DNA from: Bacteroidaceae bacterium
GTDB lineage: Bacteria > Bacteroidota > Bacteroidia > Bacteroidales > Bacteroidaceae
DNA: 64,000 nt
NCBI GenBank assembly: GCA_017633615.1
Contig: JAGBPB010000090.1
Location: 35,544-99,543 of the forward strand
Reading direction: 5' to 3'
In this document: positions 15,728 through 25,072 of the stretch, in pieces
Position numbering within the stretch: the first letter of the stretch is position 1
How the letters are laid out: every line of letters starts with the position of its first letter
The notes under the pieces: generated by a model
Told to the model about the DNA's origin: nothing
Seen by the model: only the letters and a program-made list of their open reading frames with translations
Databases searched by the model: none
Translations under genes and position numbers: made by a program

Positions 15728-18154
15728 GTGAAAGTACTTAAATTCGGTGGCTCGTCCGTTGGATCAAAGGAGAGCATCACCAACCTTAAACAGATTGTAG
15801 AGTCACAACAGGATGATGTGATAGTAGTGGTTTCGGCCTTGGGCGGAATCACTGACAAGCTTATTGCTACGGCTAAGATGGCTGCCGGCGGGGACCGTCA
15901 GTATGAGGCCGAGACCAATGCCATGCTGGAACGCCATGAGCAGATGATACATGACGTGATTGTGCCCGAGCGTAGGCGTAAGGCGTACAATCAGGTGCGC
16001 AAGCTCTTTGGTGAGCTCAAGGAGATCATGCAGGGGCTCTACCTGCTGCATGACCTGTCAGAGAAGACCATGGACACGATCGTGAGCTACGGCGAGCGCC
16101 TTTCATCGCAGATAGTGGCACAGCTTATTGATGACATCAAGCTGTATGATTCACGTGAATTCATCAAGACAGAGCATAACGGACATAACCACTCCATAGA
16201 CAGTGACCTGACATATCGCCTGATAAGAGAGACCTTCAGCGACATGCCCCACAAAGGCCTGGCACCCGGTTTTATTTCGTCCGATGCCCAGACCGGCGAG
16301 GTTACAAACCTGGGCCGAGGCGGATCGGACTACACCGCATCACTCGTTGCAGCCGCACTTGATGCCAGCGTACTTGAGATCTGGACCGATGTGGATGGAT
16401 TCATGACGGCCGATCCCCGCGTTATATCGACCGCATACACTATTGACGAACTGAGTTACGTGGAGGCAATGGAGCTGTGCAACTTCGGCGCCAAGGTGGT
16501 ATATCCGCCTACAATCTACCCGGTTTGCCAGAAGAACATACCCATTCTGATAAAGAATACATTCAACCCCACGGCCCGCGGCACCGAGATTGTGAACGAA
16601 CTCCCCGCCGGAACCAAGGCCATCAAGGGTATATCAAGCATAAGCGACACCGCCCTTATCACCATGCGTGGTCTGGGTATGGTAGGCGTCATCGGCGTAA
16701 ACTACCGCATATTCAAGACGCTGGCCGAGAACGGCATCAGCGTATTCATGGTGTCACAGGCATCGTCCGAGAACAGTACGTCAATCGGAGTGCGTAATAT
16801 CGATGCCGCTCCCGCCTGCGAGCTCCTGAACAAGGAGTTCAGCAAGGAGATTGCGCTGGGTGCCATATTCCCCATATCGGCCGAGATGGATTTGGCTACG
16901 GTGGCTATCGTGGGTGAGAACATGAAACGCAGCCCCGGTATTGCCGGTAAATTGTTCAGCGTGCTGGGACGTAACGGTATCAACGTGATTGCCTGCGCAC
17001 AAGGTGCATCCGAGACCAATATATCATTTGTGGTTGAGAAAAAATCACTTCGCAAGTCATTGAACGTAATCCATGACTCGTTCTTCCTGTCTGAGTATCA
17101 GGTGCTCAACCTGTTTATCTGCGGTGTGGGTACCGTGGGCAGCAGCCTGCTGGAGCAGATCCGCGGACAGCGCGAGAAACTGATGCAGGAGCGTGGCCTC
17201 AAGCTTAACGTGGTGGGCATTGCCCGTGGAAGCAAGGCAATGTTCTGCCGCGAGGGCATCAACCTGGACAATTACCGTGAGCAGTTGGAAAAGGCTCCGG
17301 CCAGCAACATAAAGACTCTGCACGATGAGGTCATTGGCATGAACATATTCAATTCCGTATTTGTGGATTGCACCGCCAGTGCCGATGTGGCTGGTTTGTA
17401 TCAGGATTTCCTGGATCATAACATATCGGTTGTAGCAGCAAACAAGATTGCCGCATCATCAGAGTATGAGAAATACCAGGCACTTAAGCAGACTGCCCGC
17501 CGTCGCGGAGTGAAGTATCTGTTTGAGACCAATGTGGGCGCAGGCCTGCCGGTCATCAACACCATCAATGACCTGATAAACAGCGGTGACCGCATCCTCA
17601 GGATCGAGGCTGTGGTAAGCGGTACTCTGAACTTCATATTCAGCACGCTGAGCGCAGACTGCACTCTGAGCCAGACCATCCGCCTGGCCAAGGAGAAGGG
17701 TTACAGTGAGCCCGATCCACGCATTGACCTGAGCGGTAAGGACGTTCTGCGCAAGCTGGTCATCCTGGCCCGTGAGAGCGGTTACGCCATTGAGCAGAAG
17801 GATGTTGAGTGCTCACTCTTTATCCCGCGGGAGCTCTTTGACGGCACAATTGACCAGTTCTGGAAGAAGTTGCCCAAGCTGGATGCCGACTTTGAGCAGC
17901 GCCGTGCCCGTGTAGAGAAGGAGGGCAAGCGTATGCGCTTTGTGGCACGTCTTGAGAACGGCAAGGCAAGCATTGCGCTGGCCGAGGTCAACAAGTACCA
18001 CCCGTTCTACAACCTGCAGGGCAGCAACAACATAATTCTGCTTACAACCGAGCGTTACAAGGAGTATCCTATGATGATTCAGGGATACGGAGCAGGCGCC
18101 GCAGTTACCGCTGCCGGTGTATTTGCCGATATCATGAGCATTGCAAACATTTGA
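15728..18154 (+). CDS. thrA: Bifunctional aspartokinase/homoserine dehydrogenase
   Basis: The 808-residue protein starts at GTG 15728 directly with the kinase motif KFGGSSV (residues 4-10). The aspartokinase domain runs to about 290 (LGRGGSDYTAS about 196-206; DVDGFMTADPR about 219-229), then two ACT domains (about 310-455), then homoserine dehydrogenase with the NAD(P)-binding GVGTVGSS (about 465-472) and the substrate region (NVGAGLPVINT; VVSGTLNFIFS, about 602-635). It catalyses the first and third steps from aspartate to homoserine; the ACT domains imply feedback control by threonine. It leads the operon thrA-homoserine kinase-thrC-MetH activation protein. Confidence 0.97.
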   Translation: MKVLKFGGSSVGSKESITNLKQIVESQQDDVIVVVSALGGITDKLIATAKMAAGGDRQYEAETNAMLERHEQMIHDVIVPERRRKAYNQVRKLFGELKEIMQGLYLLHDLSEKTMDTIVSYGERLSSQIVAQLIDDIKLYDSREFIKTEHNGHNHSIDSDLTYRLIRETFSDMPHKGLAPGFISSDAQTGEVTNLGRGGSDYTASLVAAALDASVLEIWTDVDGFMTADPRVISTAYTIDELSYVEAMELCNFGAKVVYPPTIYPVCQKNIPILIKNTFNPTARGTEIVNELPAGTKAIKGISSISDTALITMRGLGMVGVIGVNYRIFKTLAENGISVFMVSQASSENSTSIGVRNIDAAPACELLNKEFSKEIALGAIFPISAEMDLATVAIVGENMKRSPGIAGKLFSVLGRNGINVIACAQGASETNISFVVEKKSLRKSLNVIHDSFFLSEYQVLNLFICGVGTVGSSLLEQIRGQREKLMQERGLKLNVVGIARGSKAMFCREGINLDNYREQLEKAPASNIKTLHDEVIGMNIFNSVFVDCTASADVAGLYQDFLDHNISVVAANKIAASSEYEKYQALKQTARRRGVKYLFETNVGAGLPVINTINDLINSGDRILRIEAVVSGTLNFIFSTLSADCTLSQTIRLAKEKGYSEPDPRIDLSGKDVLRKLVILARESGYAIEQKDVECSLFIPRELFDGTIDQFWKKLPKLDADFEQRRARVEKEGKRMRFVARLENGKASIALAEVNKYHPFYNLQGSNNIILLTTERYKEYPMMIQGYGAGAAVTAAGVFADIMSIANI

Positions 18155-18176
18155 TTCTAATCCTTTTCCATAAAAC

Positions 18177-19391
18177 ATGAAATATATCATTATACTTGGC
18201 GACGGAATGGCCGACTGGCCGGTCAAGGAGTTTGGCGGAAAGACCATACTCCAGAATGCCCGCAAGCCCTACATGGACATGCTTGCCCGCAAGGGTCGCA
18301 CAGGTATGCTCAAAACCGTGCCCGACGGCTTCCATCCCGGCAGCGAGGTGGCCAACATGACCGTAATGGGCTATGACGTGACCAAGTCATTTGAGGGCCG
18401 AGGCGTGCTTGAGGCCGCCAACATAGGCGTTGACATAAAACCCGGCCAGATGGGTATGCGCTGCAACATCATCTGCATTGAGAACGGTCTTATCAAGAAC
18501 CACTCAGCGGGTCATATTACAACCCCTGAGGCCGATGAGCTTATCAAAGCGTTAGACAAGGAACTCGGTTCAGACCGCGTTCATTTCCATACCGGAATCC
18601 AGTACCGCCATCTGCTGGTGATAGACGGCGGCCGCAAGGAGCTTATCTGCACCCCGCCTCACGATGTCCCGGGACAGCCGTTCCGTGACCTCATGATCAA
18701 GGCTGCCACCCCCGATGCCCAGCCTACAGCCGACCTTTTGAACGACCTCATACTGCGTTCACAGGATATCCTGTCCAAGCATCCCGTAAACCTTAAGCGA
18801 GTTGCCGAGGGTAAGGATCCCGCCAACAGCATATGGCCCTGGTCACCCGGTTACCGTCCGTCAATGCAGCCCATAAATGAACTCTACCCCAATGTACGCA
18901 AGAGTTCGGTGATATCGGCCGTGGACCTTATTAAGGGAATAGGTCACTACGCCGGCATGAAGGTGATTGACGTGGAGGGCGCAACAGGCCTGTTTGACAC
19001 CAACTACGAGGGCAAGGCACAGGCTGCCATCGATGCCCTTAAGACCGATGACTTTGTTTATGTGCACGTTGAGGCCCCCGATGAGGCCGGTCACGAGGGC
19101 AACTTTACCCTTAAGAACCGCACCGTTGAGGATCTGGATAGCCGCCTGATAGGTCCCATCTATGAGGAGGTTAGCAAATGGGACGAGCCGGTAGCCATTG
19201 CAGTGTTGCCTGACCACCCAACGCCTTGCGCACACCGCACGCACACATCGGACCCCATTCCGTTCCTTATCTATGCCCCGGGACTGGAGGCTGACGGCGT
19301 CACTGCTTTTGACGAGGAGAGTTGCAAGCAGGGCGGCTACGGCAACATTGAGGGCACAGAATTCACCAAGATATTCCTATCATTGAAATGA
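18177..19391 (+). CDS. ApgM-like proposed homoserine kinase (TIGR02535 type)
   Basis: The 404-residue protein belongs to the alkaline-phosphatase-like fold of archaeal-type cofactor-independent phosphoglycerate mutases: metal and nucleophile region GDGMADWP (about 8-15) and PGSEVANM (about 53-60; Ser nucleophile), and the C-terminal metal site PDHPTPCAHRTHTSDP (about 343-358). It lies between thrA and thrC, overlapping thrC by 4 bp, where thrB is otherwise missing. The subfamily found in this position is the proposed non-orthologous homoserine kinase. I favour that role over glycolysis. Whether an orthodox thrB exists elsewhere in the genome cannot be seen here. Confidence 0.85.
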   Translation: MKYIIILGDGMADWPVKEFGGKTILQNARKPYMDMLARKGRTGMLKTVPDGFHPGSEVANMTVMGYDVTKSFEGRGVLEAANIGVDIKPGQMGMRCNIICIENGLIKNHSAGHITTPEADELIKALDKELGSDRVHFHTGIQYRHLLVIDGGRKELICTPPHDVPGQPFRDLMIKAATPDAQPTADLLNDLILRSQDILSKHPVNLKRVAEGKDPANSIWPWSPGYRPSMQPINELYPNVRKSSVISAVDLIKGIGHYAGMKVIDVEGATGLFDTNYEGKAQAAIDALKTDDFVYVHVEAPDEAGHEGNFTLKNRTVEDLDSRLIGPIYEEVSKWDEPVAIAVLPDHPTPCAHRTHTSDPIPFLIYAPGLEADGVTAFDEESCKQGGYGNIEGTEFTKIFLSLK

Positions 19392-20692
19392 AATACTACA
19401 GCACAAACCATAAGTCCGATGATGTGACCCTGCGTGACGCGGTGGTTCGCGGACTTGCTCCTGACCGCGGTCTCTACATGCCTGAGCGCCTGAACAAGTT
19501 GCCAAAGGAGTTCTTTGACAGTATAGACAAGATGACATTCCAGGAGATGTCACTGGAGGTTGCCAAGGCATTCTTTGGCGAGGATATCCCGGAGGCTGAC
19601 CTCAAAAAGATTGTCTATGACACCCTGGCATTCCCCACACCCGTTGTCAAGGTTGATGAGAACATCTACTCACTGGAGCTTTTCCATGGTCCCACACTTG
19701 CGTTCAAGGATGTAGGCGCACGCTTTATGGCCCGCCTGCTGGGATACTTCAACAAGGAGGAGAAACAGCTTGTGAACGTGCTGGTGGCTACATCGGGCGA
19801 TACCGGAAGTGCCGTTGCCAACGGATTCCTGGGCGTGGAGGGCGTGCATGTGTATGTGCTCTATCCCAAAGGCAAGGTAAGCCCCATCCAGGAGTGCCAG
19901 TTCACCACTCTGGGCAAGAATATCACTGCTGTTGAGGTTGACGGCGTGTTTGATGACTGCCAGGCACTGGTCAAGAACGCCTTTATGGATGCCGAACTCA
20001 ATCAGCGTATGAAGCTGACATCGGCCAACTCAATCAACGTGGCCCGATTCCTGCCGCAGGCATTCTACTACTTCAACGCCTACGCTCAGATGAAGCGTCT
20101 GGGCAAGGCCGATAACCTGGTCATCTGCGTGCCCAGCGGAAACTTTGGAAACATTACAGCCGGCCTGTTCGGTTGGTTCATGGGACTGCCCGTAAAGCGT
20201 TTCATTGCCGCCAACAACGCCAATGACATATTCTACAACTACCTTAAGAGCGGCGTTTACAGCCCCAAACCATCGGTTCAGACTCTGGCCAACGCTATGG
20301 ATGTAGGTGACCCCAGCAACTTTGCGCGTGTGCTTGCCCTTTACGGCGGCTCACACAAGGATATTGCAGGCCATATAGGCGGTGCAACCTATACCGATGC
20401 TCAGATTAAGGAGACTCTGAAGGAGTGCTACGAGCGTACCGGTTACCTGCTTGATCCGCACGGAACTTGCGGCTATCGTGCACTTAAGGAGCAGTTGCAG
20501 CCCGGTGAGTACGGCGTGTTCCTGGAGACCGCACACCCCGCCAAGTTCAAGGAGAAGGTCGATGCCATTACCGGCGGTGACGTGGAGATTCCCGCCCGTC
20601 TGCAGGCCTTTATGAAGGGCACCAAGCAGAGTGTGGAACTTAGCAAAGACTACGCAGATTTCCGCAACTTTTTGTTTAGCGAAGCAAAATAA
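19388..20692 (+). CDS. thrC: Threonine synthase
   Basis: The 434-residue PLP enzyme converts O-phosphohomoserine to threonine. It shows the N-terminal STNHKSDDVTLRDAVVRGLAPDRGLYMP pattern and the PLP lysine in LAFKDVGA (about 106-113), then the phosphate-binding ATSGDTGSA (about 132-140). The start overlaps the stop of the preceding gene (ATGA), so the two are translationally coupled. The order thrA-kinase-thrC completes the pathway from aspartate. Confidence 0.96.
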   Translation: MKYYSTNHKSDDVTLRDAVVRGLAPDRGLYMPERLNKLPKEFFDSIDKMTFQEMSLEVAKAFFGEDIPEADLKKIVYDTLAFPTPVVKVDENIYSLELFHGPTLAFKDVGARFMARLLGYFNKEEKQLVNVLVATSGDTGSAVANGFLGVEGVHVYVLYPKGKVSPIQECQFTTLGKNITAVEVDGVFDDCQALVKNAFMDAELNQRMKLTSANSINVARFLPQAFYYFNAYAQMKRLGKADNLVICVPSGNFGNITAGLFGWFMGLPVKRFIAANNANDIFYNYLKSGVYSPKPSVQTLANAMDVGDPSNFARVLALYGGSHKDIAGHIGGATYTDAQIKETLKECYERTGYLLDPHGTCGYRALKEQLQPGEYGVFLETAHPAKFKEKVDAITGGDVEIPARLQAFMKGTKQSVELSKDYADFRNFLFSEAK

Positions 20693-21381
20693 TGGCTTGG
20701 CAGCAACTCAACTTGAATAATCTGGATATTCCTTTAAAGGAGGTGTATTCCTTTATGGGATACAAGGACAGCGAGCCTGATGAACAGACCCGCCGTACGG
20801 TTGAGTATCTGCTGCGTGAGTCTAGCCAGTTTCTGCGTCCTCAGTTCAAATATGTGATTGTGGATGGAACGCTTGACTTTGAGGCTAATCAACTTACGCT
20901 GATAGGGGAGAAAGGTCCCGTTACTTTTGATGCAGGTAAGATAATATGCCGTCAGTTGCGTGGAGCACAGCGCTATGCCGTGTTTGTGGCAACAGTTGGC
21001 AACGGATATTTCCAGTGGATCGATGCCGTTAAGCGCCGCGATGACATGTTCCAGACCTACGCTATGGATTGCGTGGGCAGCCAGATAGTTGAGAGTGTGG
21101 CTGATTACATGGAGACCGTGCTGCAGAAAGAGATAGATCCGTCAGGATTCAAGCGCACCAACCGTTTCAGCCCGGGATATTGCGGCTGGCACGTATCGGC
21201 GCAACCCGCGCTGTTCAGCCTATTCCCTGAAAAGAATCCCTGCGGCATTGAACTCACAGAATCCTGCCTCATGCTGCCCATGAAATCAGTGAGCGGCATA
21301 ATCGGCGTAGGCCCCGATGTTCGCTACCTTCCTTACACTTGCGGCATCTGCGACAAAAAAGACTGTTACAAGAGAAAATGA
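20692..21381 (+). CDS. Stand-alone MetH activation-domain protein
   Basis: The 229-residue protein resembles the C-terminal reactivation domain of cobalamin-dependent methionine synthase, with the SAM-binding RFSPGYCGWHVSAQP (about 160-174) and the following GIELTESCLMLPMKSVSG (about 184-201). It ends in a C-x2-C-x4-C cysteine group (CGICDKKDC) not usual for MetH. In Bacteroidota such separate proteins are thought to serve a MetH lacking this domain. It overlaps thrC by one base and so belongs to the threonine operon, linking the two branches from homoserine. Confidence 0.82.
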   Translation: MAWQQLNLNNLDIPLKEVYSFMGYKDSEPDEQTRRTVEYLLRESSQFLRPQFKYVIVDGTLDFEANQLTLIGEKGPVTFDAGKIICRQLRGAQRYAVFVATVGNGYFQWIDAVKRRDDMFQTYAMDCVGSQIVESVADYMETVLQKEIDPSGFKRTNRFSPGYCGWHVSAQPALFSLFPEKNPCGIELTESCLMLPMKSVSGIIGVGPDVRYLPYTCGICDKKDCYKRK

Positions 21382-21408
21382 CACAGGGAAACGACCCTTT
21401 TGTGTCAT
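21378..21408. terminator. Bidirectional terminator between convergent operons
   Basis: ATGACACA (21378-21385) pairs with TGTGTCAT (21401-21408), with GGG/CCC continuing the stem inside. It overlaps the stop codons of both convergent genes. A looser relative follows the ATPase gene near 61,919. Confidence 0.7.
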
Positions 21409-23021
21409 AATTTGAGGGTTTCATCGCAGAGGGTGGTGACGGTCTCGCGGTGGGTGATGAAAATCATTGTTTTTTGCGGATAGGCCTTGAAGAGGCGGGT
21501 GTAGAGCTCAGTTTCAGTGGGGGCATCGAGTGATGAGCTTATCTCATCAAGGAGCAGTATGGAGCCCGGGCGCAGCAAGCCTCGGGCTATTGCTATTCTT
21601 TGGGCCTGGCCTTCACTCAGGCCTGTGCCGCGCTCGCCAAGCATGGTGTCAAGACCGTCGGGGAGTTCCTGTACAAAATCAGCACAGGCGGTATGCAACG
21701 CCCCAATGAGTTCCTGGTCCGATGCATCCGGATTGGCTACCTGCAGGTTGAAGCGGATGGTGCCGCTCATAAGGGTGTTGCCTTGGGGCACGAATACAAA
21801 GTCGGGGCGGGTGGTGGAGCCTGCTGGCATGCTCTCATCTTTTCCATATAGGCTGATGGTGCCGCTCTGGGGGCTGATGAAGCCTAACATGAGGCGGAAC
21901 AATGTTGTCTTGCCTATGCCGGTCTCACCCATCAGTGCTGTCTTGGTGCCGGGACGGAAAACATGCGTAAAGTCTGAGAGTATCTGACGGTCGCCGCCGG
22001 CGTATTTGAAACTGACGTTGTTGAACCGGATGCCGCTTAGGGTGGGGTGCAGCGTGGATGCATCGGACTCTGATTCAAGGCTTTCAAGTTCTATGAGACG
22101 GTCTATGCTGGCAGTAGAATGGATTACTTGAGGAACAAGGTTGAGCAGTTGCATTACTGGGTGTTGAATTTGGCCTACCAGTTGCAGGAAAGATGTCATT
22201 ATACCAAACGTTATAGCTCCGGCACGTAACTGCAGACCTCCCCAAATAAAGGCCATCAGATAACCCAGTCCGAATGCGCAACCCATGATGATGCGTATCA
22301 TTATGGTAAAGCGTGTACGGCGCATTATGTTGCCCTTAAGTTGCTGCTGCATGTTGTCCAGGCGGTCAGTCATCCACTCCTCACTACCCATGGCGCGCAG
22401 CACGGCATTGTTCTCCATGCCCTCCTGCACCTGCATCTGGATTTGGCTCTCATCCTGACGGATATCCAGTGTCATCTGGCGCAGGCGGCGGCCTATGAAC
22501 TTGGCCAGGAATATGGCAAGTGGAGTCATAATGAGCAATGCCCAGGCAAGCCAGCGGTCAAAATAGCGTAGTAGCAGGAATGCTCCTATAAGCTGTATGC
22601 AAGTAATACACATCTGGGGCAGGGTATCGGTGGTGGTCTCACTTACCACTTCTATGTCCTTGGTAAGGCGGGAACTGATGTCACCGGAGTGAATCTCTTT
22701 TTCTTCATAGAGCTGGCGGCGGAACAGGCTGCTGAACATACGCAGGCGCAGCGCGTTGGTCTGGCGGATGCTTGCCTTGGTGGTGAGCAGGAAATAGACC
22801 TGACGGAGCAGTACCCCGCCTACTATGGTCAGTACAAGCCAGATGGCCATTACCGTTACGTCATGGGCCGATCCGGTGCGGATGGTTTCATCAATGAAAC
22901 GGCGGCAGAGCCATACCATCATGAGACCCATGACTACCTGTGCCGTGCCAGTTAAAATGCGGACTGCTGTGTTCCAGCGAATGCCCTGCATGTTACGCCA
23001 TATCCAGTTTGAATATTTCAC
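21405..23021 (-). CDS. ABC exporter, fused membrane and ATPase domains
   Basis: The 538-residue half-transporter has six membrane helices (about 1-300) and an ATPase domain with Walker A GETGIGKTT (about 366-374), signature LSEGQAQR (about 470) and Walker B ILLLDEISSSLD (about 490-501). Walker B ends in Asp-Glu, so it should be active. It is of the MsbA-like exporter type and would act as a homodimer. Its start overlaps the stop of the PqqD-like gene, and such pairs recur in Bacteroidales. Cargo is unknown; a modified peptide is one possibility given the partner. No peptidase C39 domain is present. Confidence 0.88.
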   Translation of the reverse strand: MKYSNWIWRNMQGIRWNTAVRILTGTAQVVMGLMMVWLCRRFIDETIRTGSAHDVTVMAIWLVLTIVGGVLLRQVYFLLTTKASIRQTNALRLRMFSSLFRRQLYEEKEIHSGDISSRLTKDIEVVSETTTDTLPQMCITCIQLIGAFLLLRYFDRWLAWALLIMTPLAIFLAKFIGRRLRQMTLDIRQDESQIQMQVQEGMENNAVLRAMGSEEWMTDRLDNMQQQLKGNIMRRTRFTIMIRIIMGCAFGLGYLMAFIWGGLQLRAGAITFGIMTSFLQLVGQIQHPVMQLLNLVPQVIHSTASIDRLIELESLESESDASTLHPTLSGIRFNNVSFKYAGGDRQILSDFTHVFRPGTKTALMGETGIGKTTLFRLMLGFISPQSGTISLYGKDESMPAGSTTRPDFVFVPQGNTLMSGTIRFNLQVANPDASDQELIGALHTACADFVQELPDGLDTMLGERGTGLSEGQAQRIAIARGLLRPGSILLLDEISSSLDAPTETELYTRLFKAYPQKTMIFITHRETVTTLCDETLKL

Positions 23022-23287
23022 TCTACTACTTTAAGTTCAGTCCATTGATTTATGGTTTCCTTTACGTCGGTCAATGCCTGCTCTGGAGATACGTCATATT
23101 CATTGCACAGTGCTGTGGCAAGGCTCTGGGCGGTGAAATCTCCCTGCTCAAGGGCCTGTTTCCAGAGCCATGCGGCGGTCTCGTTGAGGCATAGCATACG
23201 GCCAAAATTGATGGCGTCAAGGCCTTCGCCTACTATTACGTTCTCTCCGCAGACGGTGCGGAGTACAAATCCTTTCTTTATCTTCAT
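23018..23287 (-). CDS. PqqD-family protein (RiPP recognition element-like)
   Basis: The 89-residue protein has the PqqD fold: a beta-hairpin (KKGFVLRTVCGENVIVGEG, given here as residues 4-22 in part), then LNETAAWLWKQALEQGDF (about 36-53) and a C-terminal helical segment, DVSPEQALTDVKETINQW. PqqD-like domains bind leader peptides of ribosomal peptides. It overlaps the ABC exporter by 4 bp. I found no precursor peptide, radical SAM enzyme or other modifying gene around it, so either the substrate is encoded elsewhere or this lineage uses PqqD for another purpose. Confidence 0.8.
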   Translation of the reverse strand: MKIKKGFVLRTVCGENVIVGEGLDAINFGRMLCLNETAAWLWKQALEQGDFTAQSLATALCNEYDVSPEQALTDVKETINQWTELKVVE

Positions 23288-23309
23288 GAGATTTTTTGTT
23301 TCAATAATA

Positions 23310-23317
23310 CAAAAGTA
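23310..23317 (-). promoter_or_regulatory. Promoter -7 box of pqqD-ABC
   Basis: TACTTTTG on the minus strand, 22 bp before the ATG at 23287. It lies in a short palindrome, AATAC-AAAA-GTATT, between the divergent promoters. Confidence 0.5.
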
Positions 23318-23330
23318 TTGTTTTTTGCTT

Positions 23331-23338
23331 TACCTTTG
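23331..23338 (+). promoter_or_regulatory. Promoter -7 box of the leu/ile operon
   Basis: TACCTTTG, 29 bp before the leader-peptide ATG and about 207 bp before leuA, so the attenuator is transcribed from it. I see no good -33 element. Confidence 0.55.
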
Positions 23339-23367
23339 CACACACAAAAGAAGAAACAAGAGAATTT

Positions 23368-23436
23368 ATGCGACTGCAAGGCTTGATTATTCTATCAATT
23401 ATTATCATTCCGGAGAGCCGGTGTGAGAAAGCCTGA
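23368..23436 (+). CDS. Leu/Ile-rich leader peptide of the leu operon attenuator
   Basis: This 22-codon ORF starts at ATG 23368 and ends at TGA 23434-23436. Six of its residues are Ile and three Leu: Leu at 3, 6 and 9, Ile at 7, 8, 11, 12, 13 and 14, including four Ile codons in a row. It is followed by a mutually exclusive antiterminator and terminator and then by leuA. This is the layout of classical amino-acid attenuators: ribosomes stall at Leu/Ile codons when charged tRNA is low and allow read-through. The run of Ile fits an operon serving isoleucine as well as leucine. Confidence 0.82.
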   Translation: MRLQGLIILSIIIIPESRCEKA

Positions 23437-23517
23437 CGCATATATGTAAATAGAGTACAGATAATAAACAATACGCGATAAAGCCTTTCTCACAGTGAGT
23501 GAGAGAGGCTTTTTTCG
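23423..23517 (+). promoter_or_regulatory. Transcription attenuator of the leu/ile operon
   Basis: The antiterminator arm GTGAGAAAG (23423-23431), inside the last codons of the leader peptide, is perfectly complementary to CTTTCTCAC (23485-23493), which is the 5' arm of the terminator. The terminator stem is 14 bp with one G-T pair (23480-23493 with 23499-23512), followed by T5 overall. A small CCGG-AGAG-CCGG hairpin (23410-23421) precedes the antiterminator arm and may be the pause or protector stem. Confidence 0.82.
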
Positions 23518-23545
23518 TTAGATTTGCATTAATAACCAAAACAAA

Positions 23546-25072
23546 ATGTCAGACAGGATCATTTTCTTTGACACTACACTCCGGGACGGCGAACAGGTCC
23601 CGGGATGCCAGTTGAACACAATCGAGAAGATTGAGGTGGCTCGCCAATTGGAGCAGCTGGGCGTGGATGTGATTGAGGCGGGATTCCCGGTAAGCAGTCC
23701 GGGTGATTTCAACTCAGTAGTTGAGATTTCAAAAGCGGTATCGAACCCCATTATCTGTGCCCTGACCCGTGCGGTAGAGGCCGATATAGATGCAGCCGCT
23801 GCAGCCCTACAGTACGCCAAGCTAAAGCGAATCCACACCGGAATAGGCACCAGCGATGAGCACATTAGGTATAAGTTCAACAGCACACGCAGTGAGATCC
23901 TGGAGCGTGCGGCAGCAGCTGTAAAGTATGCAGCGTCCAAGCGCTGTGAAGTGGAGTTCTACGCCGAGGATGCCGGCCGTACTGACAATGAATATCTGGC
24001 ACGCGTGGCCGAGGCCGCAATTAAGGCCGGCGCCACAATTATAAATATACCAGATACCACCGGATACTGCCTGCCCGATGAATTCGGAGCCAAGATAAAG
24101 TATCTGATGGAGCACGTTGACGGACTGGCCAACGGAAAGGCAATCCTGTCAACCCACTGCCACAACGACTTGGGTATGGCAACCGCCAATACCATGAGCG
24201 GAATCCTGAATGGAGCCCGCCAGGTTGAGGTAACCATAAACGGAGTGGGCGAGAGAGCTGGAAACACATCACTTGAGGAGATTGCAATGATACTCAAGTG
24301 TCATCATAACCTGCCGTATGAGTGCGGAATCAACACTCAGCGAATAACCGCCGCCAGCCGTCTGGTATCATCACTCATGAGCATGCCGGTGCAGTTCAAC
24401 AAGGCCATTGTGGGTAGGAACGCGTTTGCACACTCCAGCGGAATACACCAGGACGGAGTGCTCAAGAACACAAGAACCTATGAAATAATAAATCCGGAGG
24501 ATATAGGCTTGTCACAAAGTGATATTGTGCTGACTGCCCGTTCCGGTAGGGCCGCCTTGAAGCATCGGCTCACTGAACTTGGCGTTGAGTTGAAAGGCGA
24601 TAAACTGGACCGTGTATATGAACAGTTCCTCAAGTTGGCTGACAAGAAGAGGGAACTGACCAATGATGATGTCCTGATGTTGGCCGGAGCTGATTTGGCT
24701 CTGAACAAAAAGGTGCGCCTTGAAAGCCTTCAGGTACTTGCAGGTAAGGGGTCTACACCATACGCTAAGATCCGCCTTATGGTCGATAAGGAGAGTTTTG
24801 AGGCTGAATCGGCCGGCAACGGGCCGCTTGATGCATCAATCAAGGCACTCAAGAAGATAATCAAACGCACAATGACACTTAAGGAGATGACAATCCAGGC
24901 TATTTCAAAAGGGTCTGATGACGTTGGTAAGGTGCATATGCAGGTGGAGACAGACGGTCATCTCTATTACGGATTCGGGTCCGATACCGATATCGTTACC
25001 GCCAGTGTGGAGGCGTATATAGATTGCATAAACAAATTCAGACCGGAGAACGATGGGCAAGACGCTGTTTGA
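23546..25072 (+). CDS. leuA: 2-isopropylmalate synthase
   Basis: The 508-residue enzyme condenses acetyl-CoA with 2-ketoisovalerate. The HMGL-like catalytic domain has the metal-binding [12 protein letters not shown] (about 9-20) and [12 protein letters not shown] (about 203-214), followed by the [13 protein letters not shown] motif (about 233-245). A C-terminal regulatory domain (about 380-505) suggests feedback by leucine. It is the first structural gene after the attenuator, and its 3' end overlaps leuC by 20 bp. Confidence 0.95.
   Translation: MSDRIIFFDTTLRDGEQVPGCQLNTIEKIEVARQLEQLGVDVIEAGFPVSSPGDFNSVVEISKAVSNPIICALTRAVEADIDAAAAALQYAKLKRIHTGIGTSDEHIRYKFNSTRSEILERAAAAVKYAASKRCEVEFYAEDAGRTDNEYLARVAEAAIKAGATIINIPDTTGYCLPDEFGAKIKYLMEHVDGLANGKAILSTHCHNDLGMATANTMSGILNGARQVEVTINGVGERAGNTSLEEIAMILKCHHNLPYECGINTQRITAASRLVSSLMSMPVQFNKAIVGRNAFAHSSGIHQDGVLKNTRTYEIINPEDIGLSQSDIVLTARSGRAALKHRLTELGVELKGDKLDRVYEQFLKLADKKRELTNDDVLMLAGADLALNKKVRLESLQVLAGKGSTPYAKIRLMVDKESFEAESAGNGPLDASIKALKKIIKRTMTLKEMTIQAISKGSDDVGKVHMQVETDGHLYYGFGSDTDIVTASVEAYIDCINKFRPENDGQDAV

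Noticed and set aside
21378..21408. TGACACA...TGTGTCA hairpin as a site of the same Fis-type regulator.
   Set aside because: Half-sites are in the opposite order and far apart, and the hairpin sits on the stop codons of convergent genes, where a terminator is expected.
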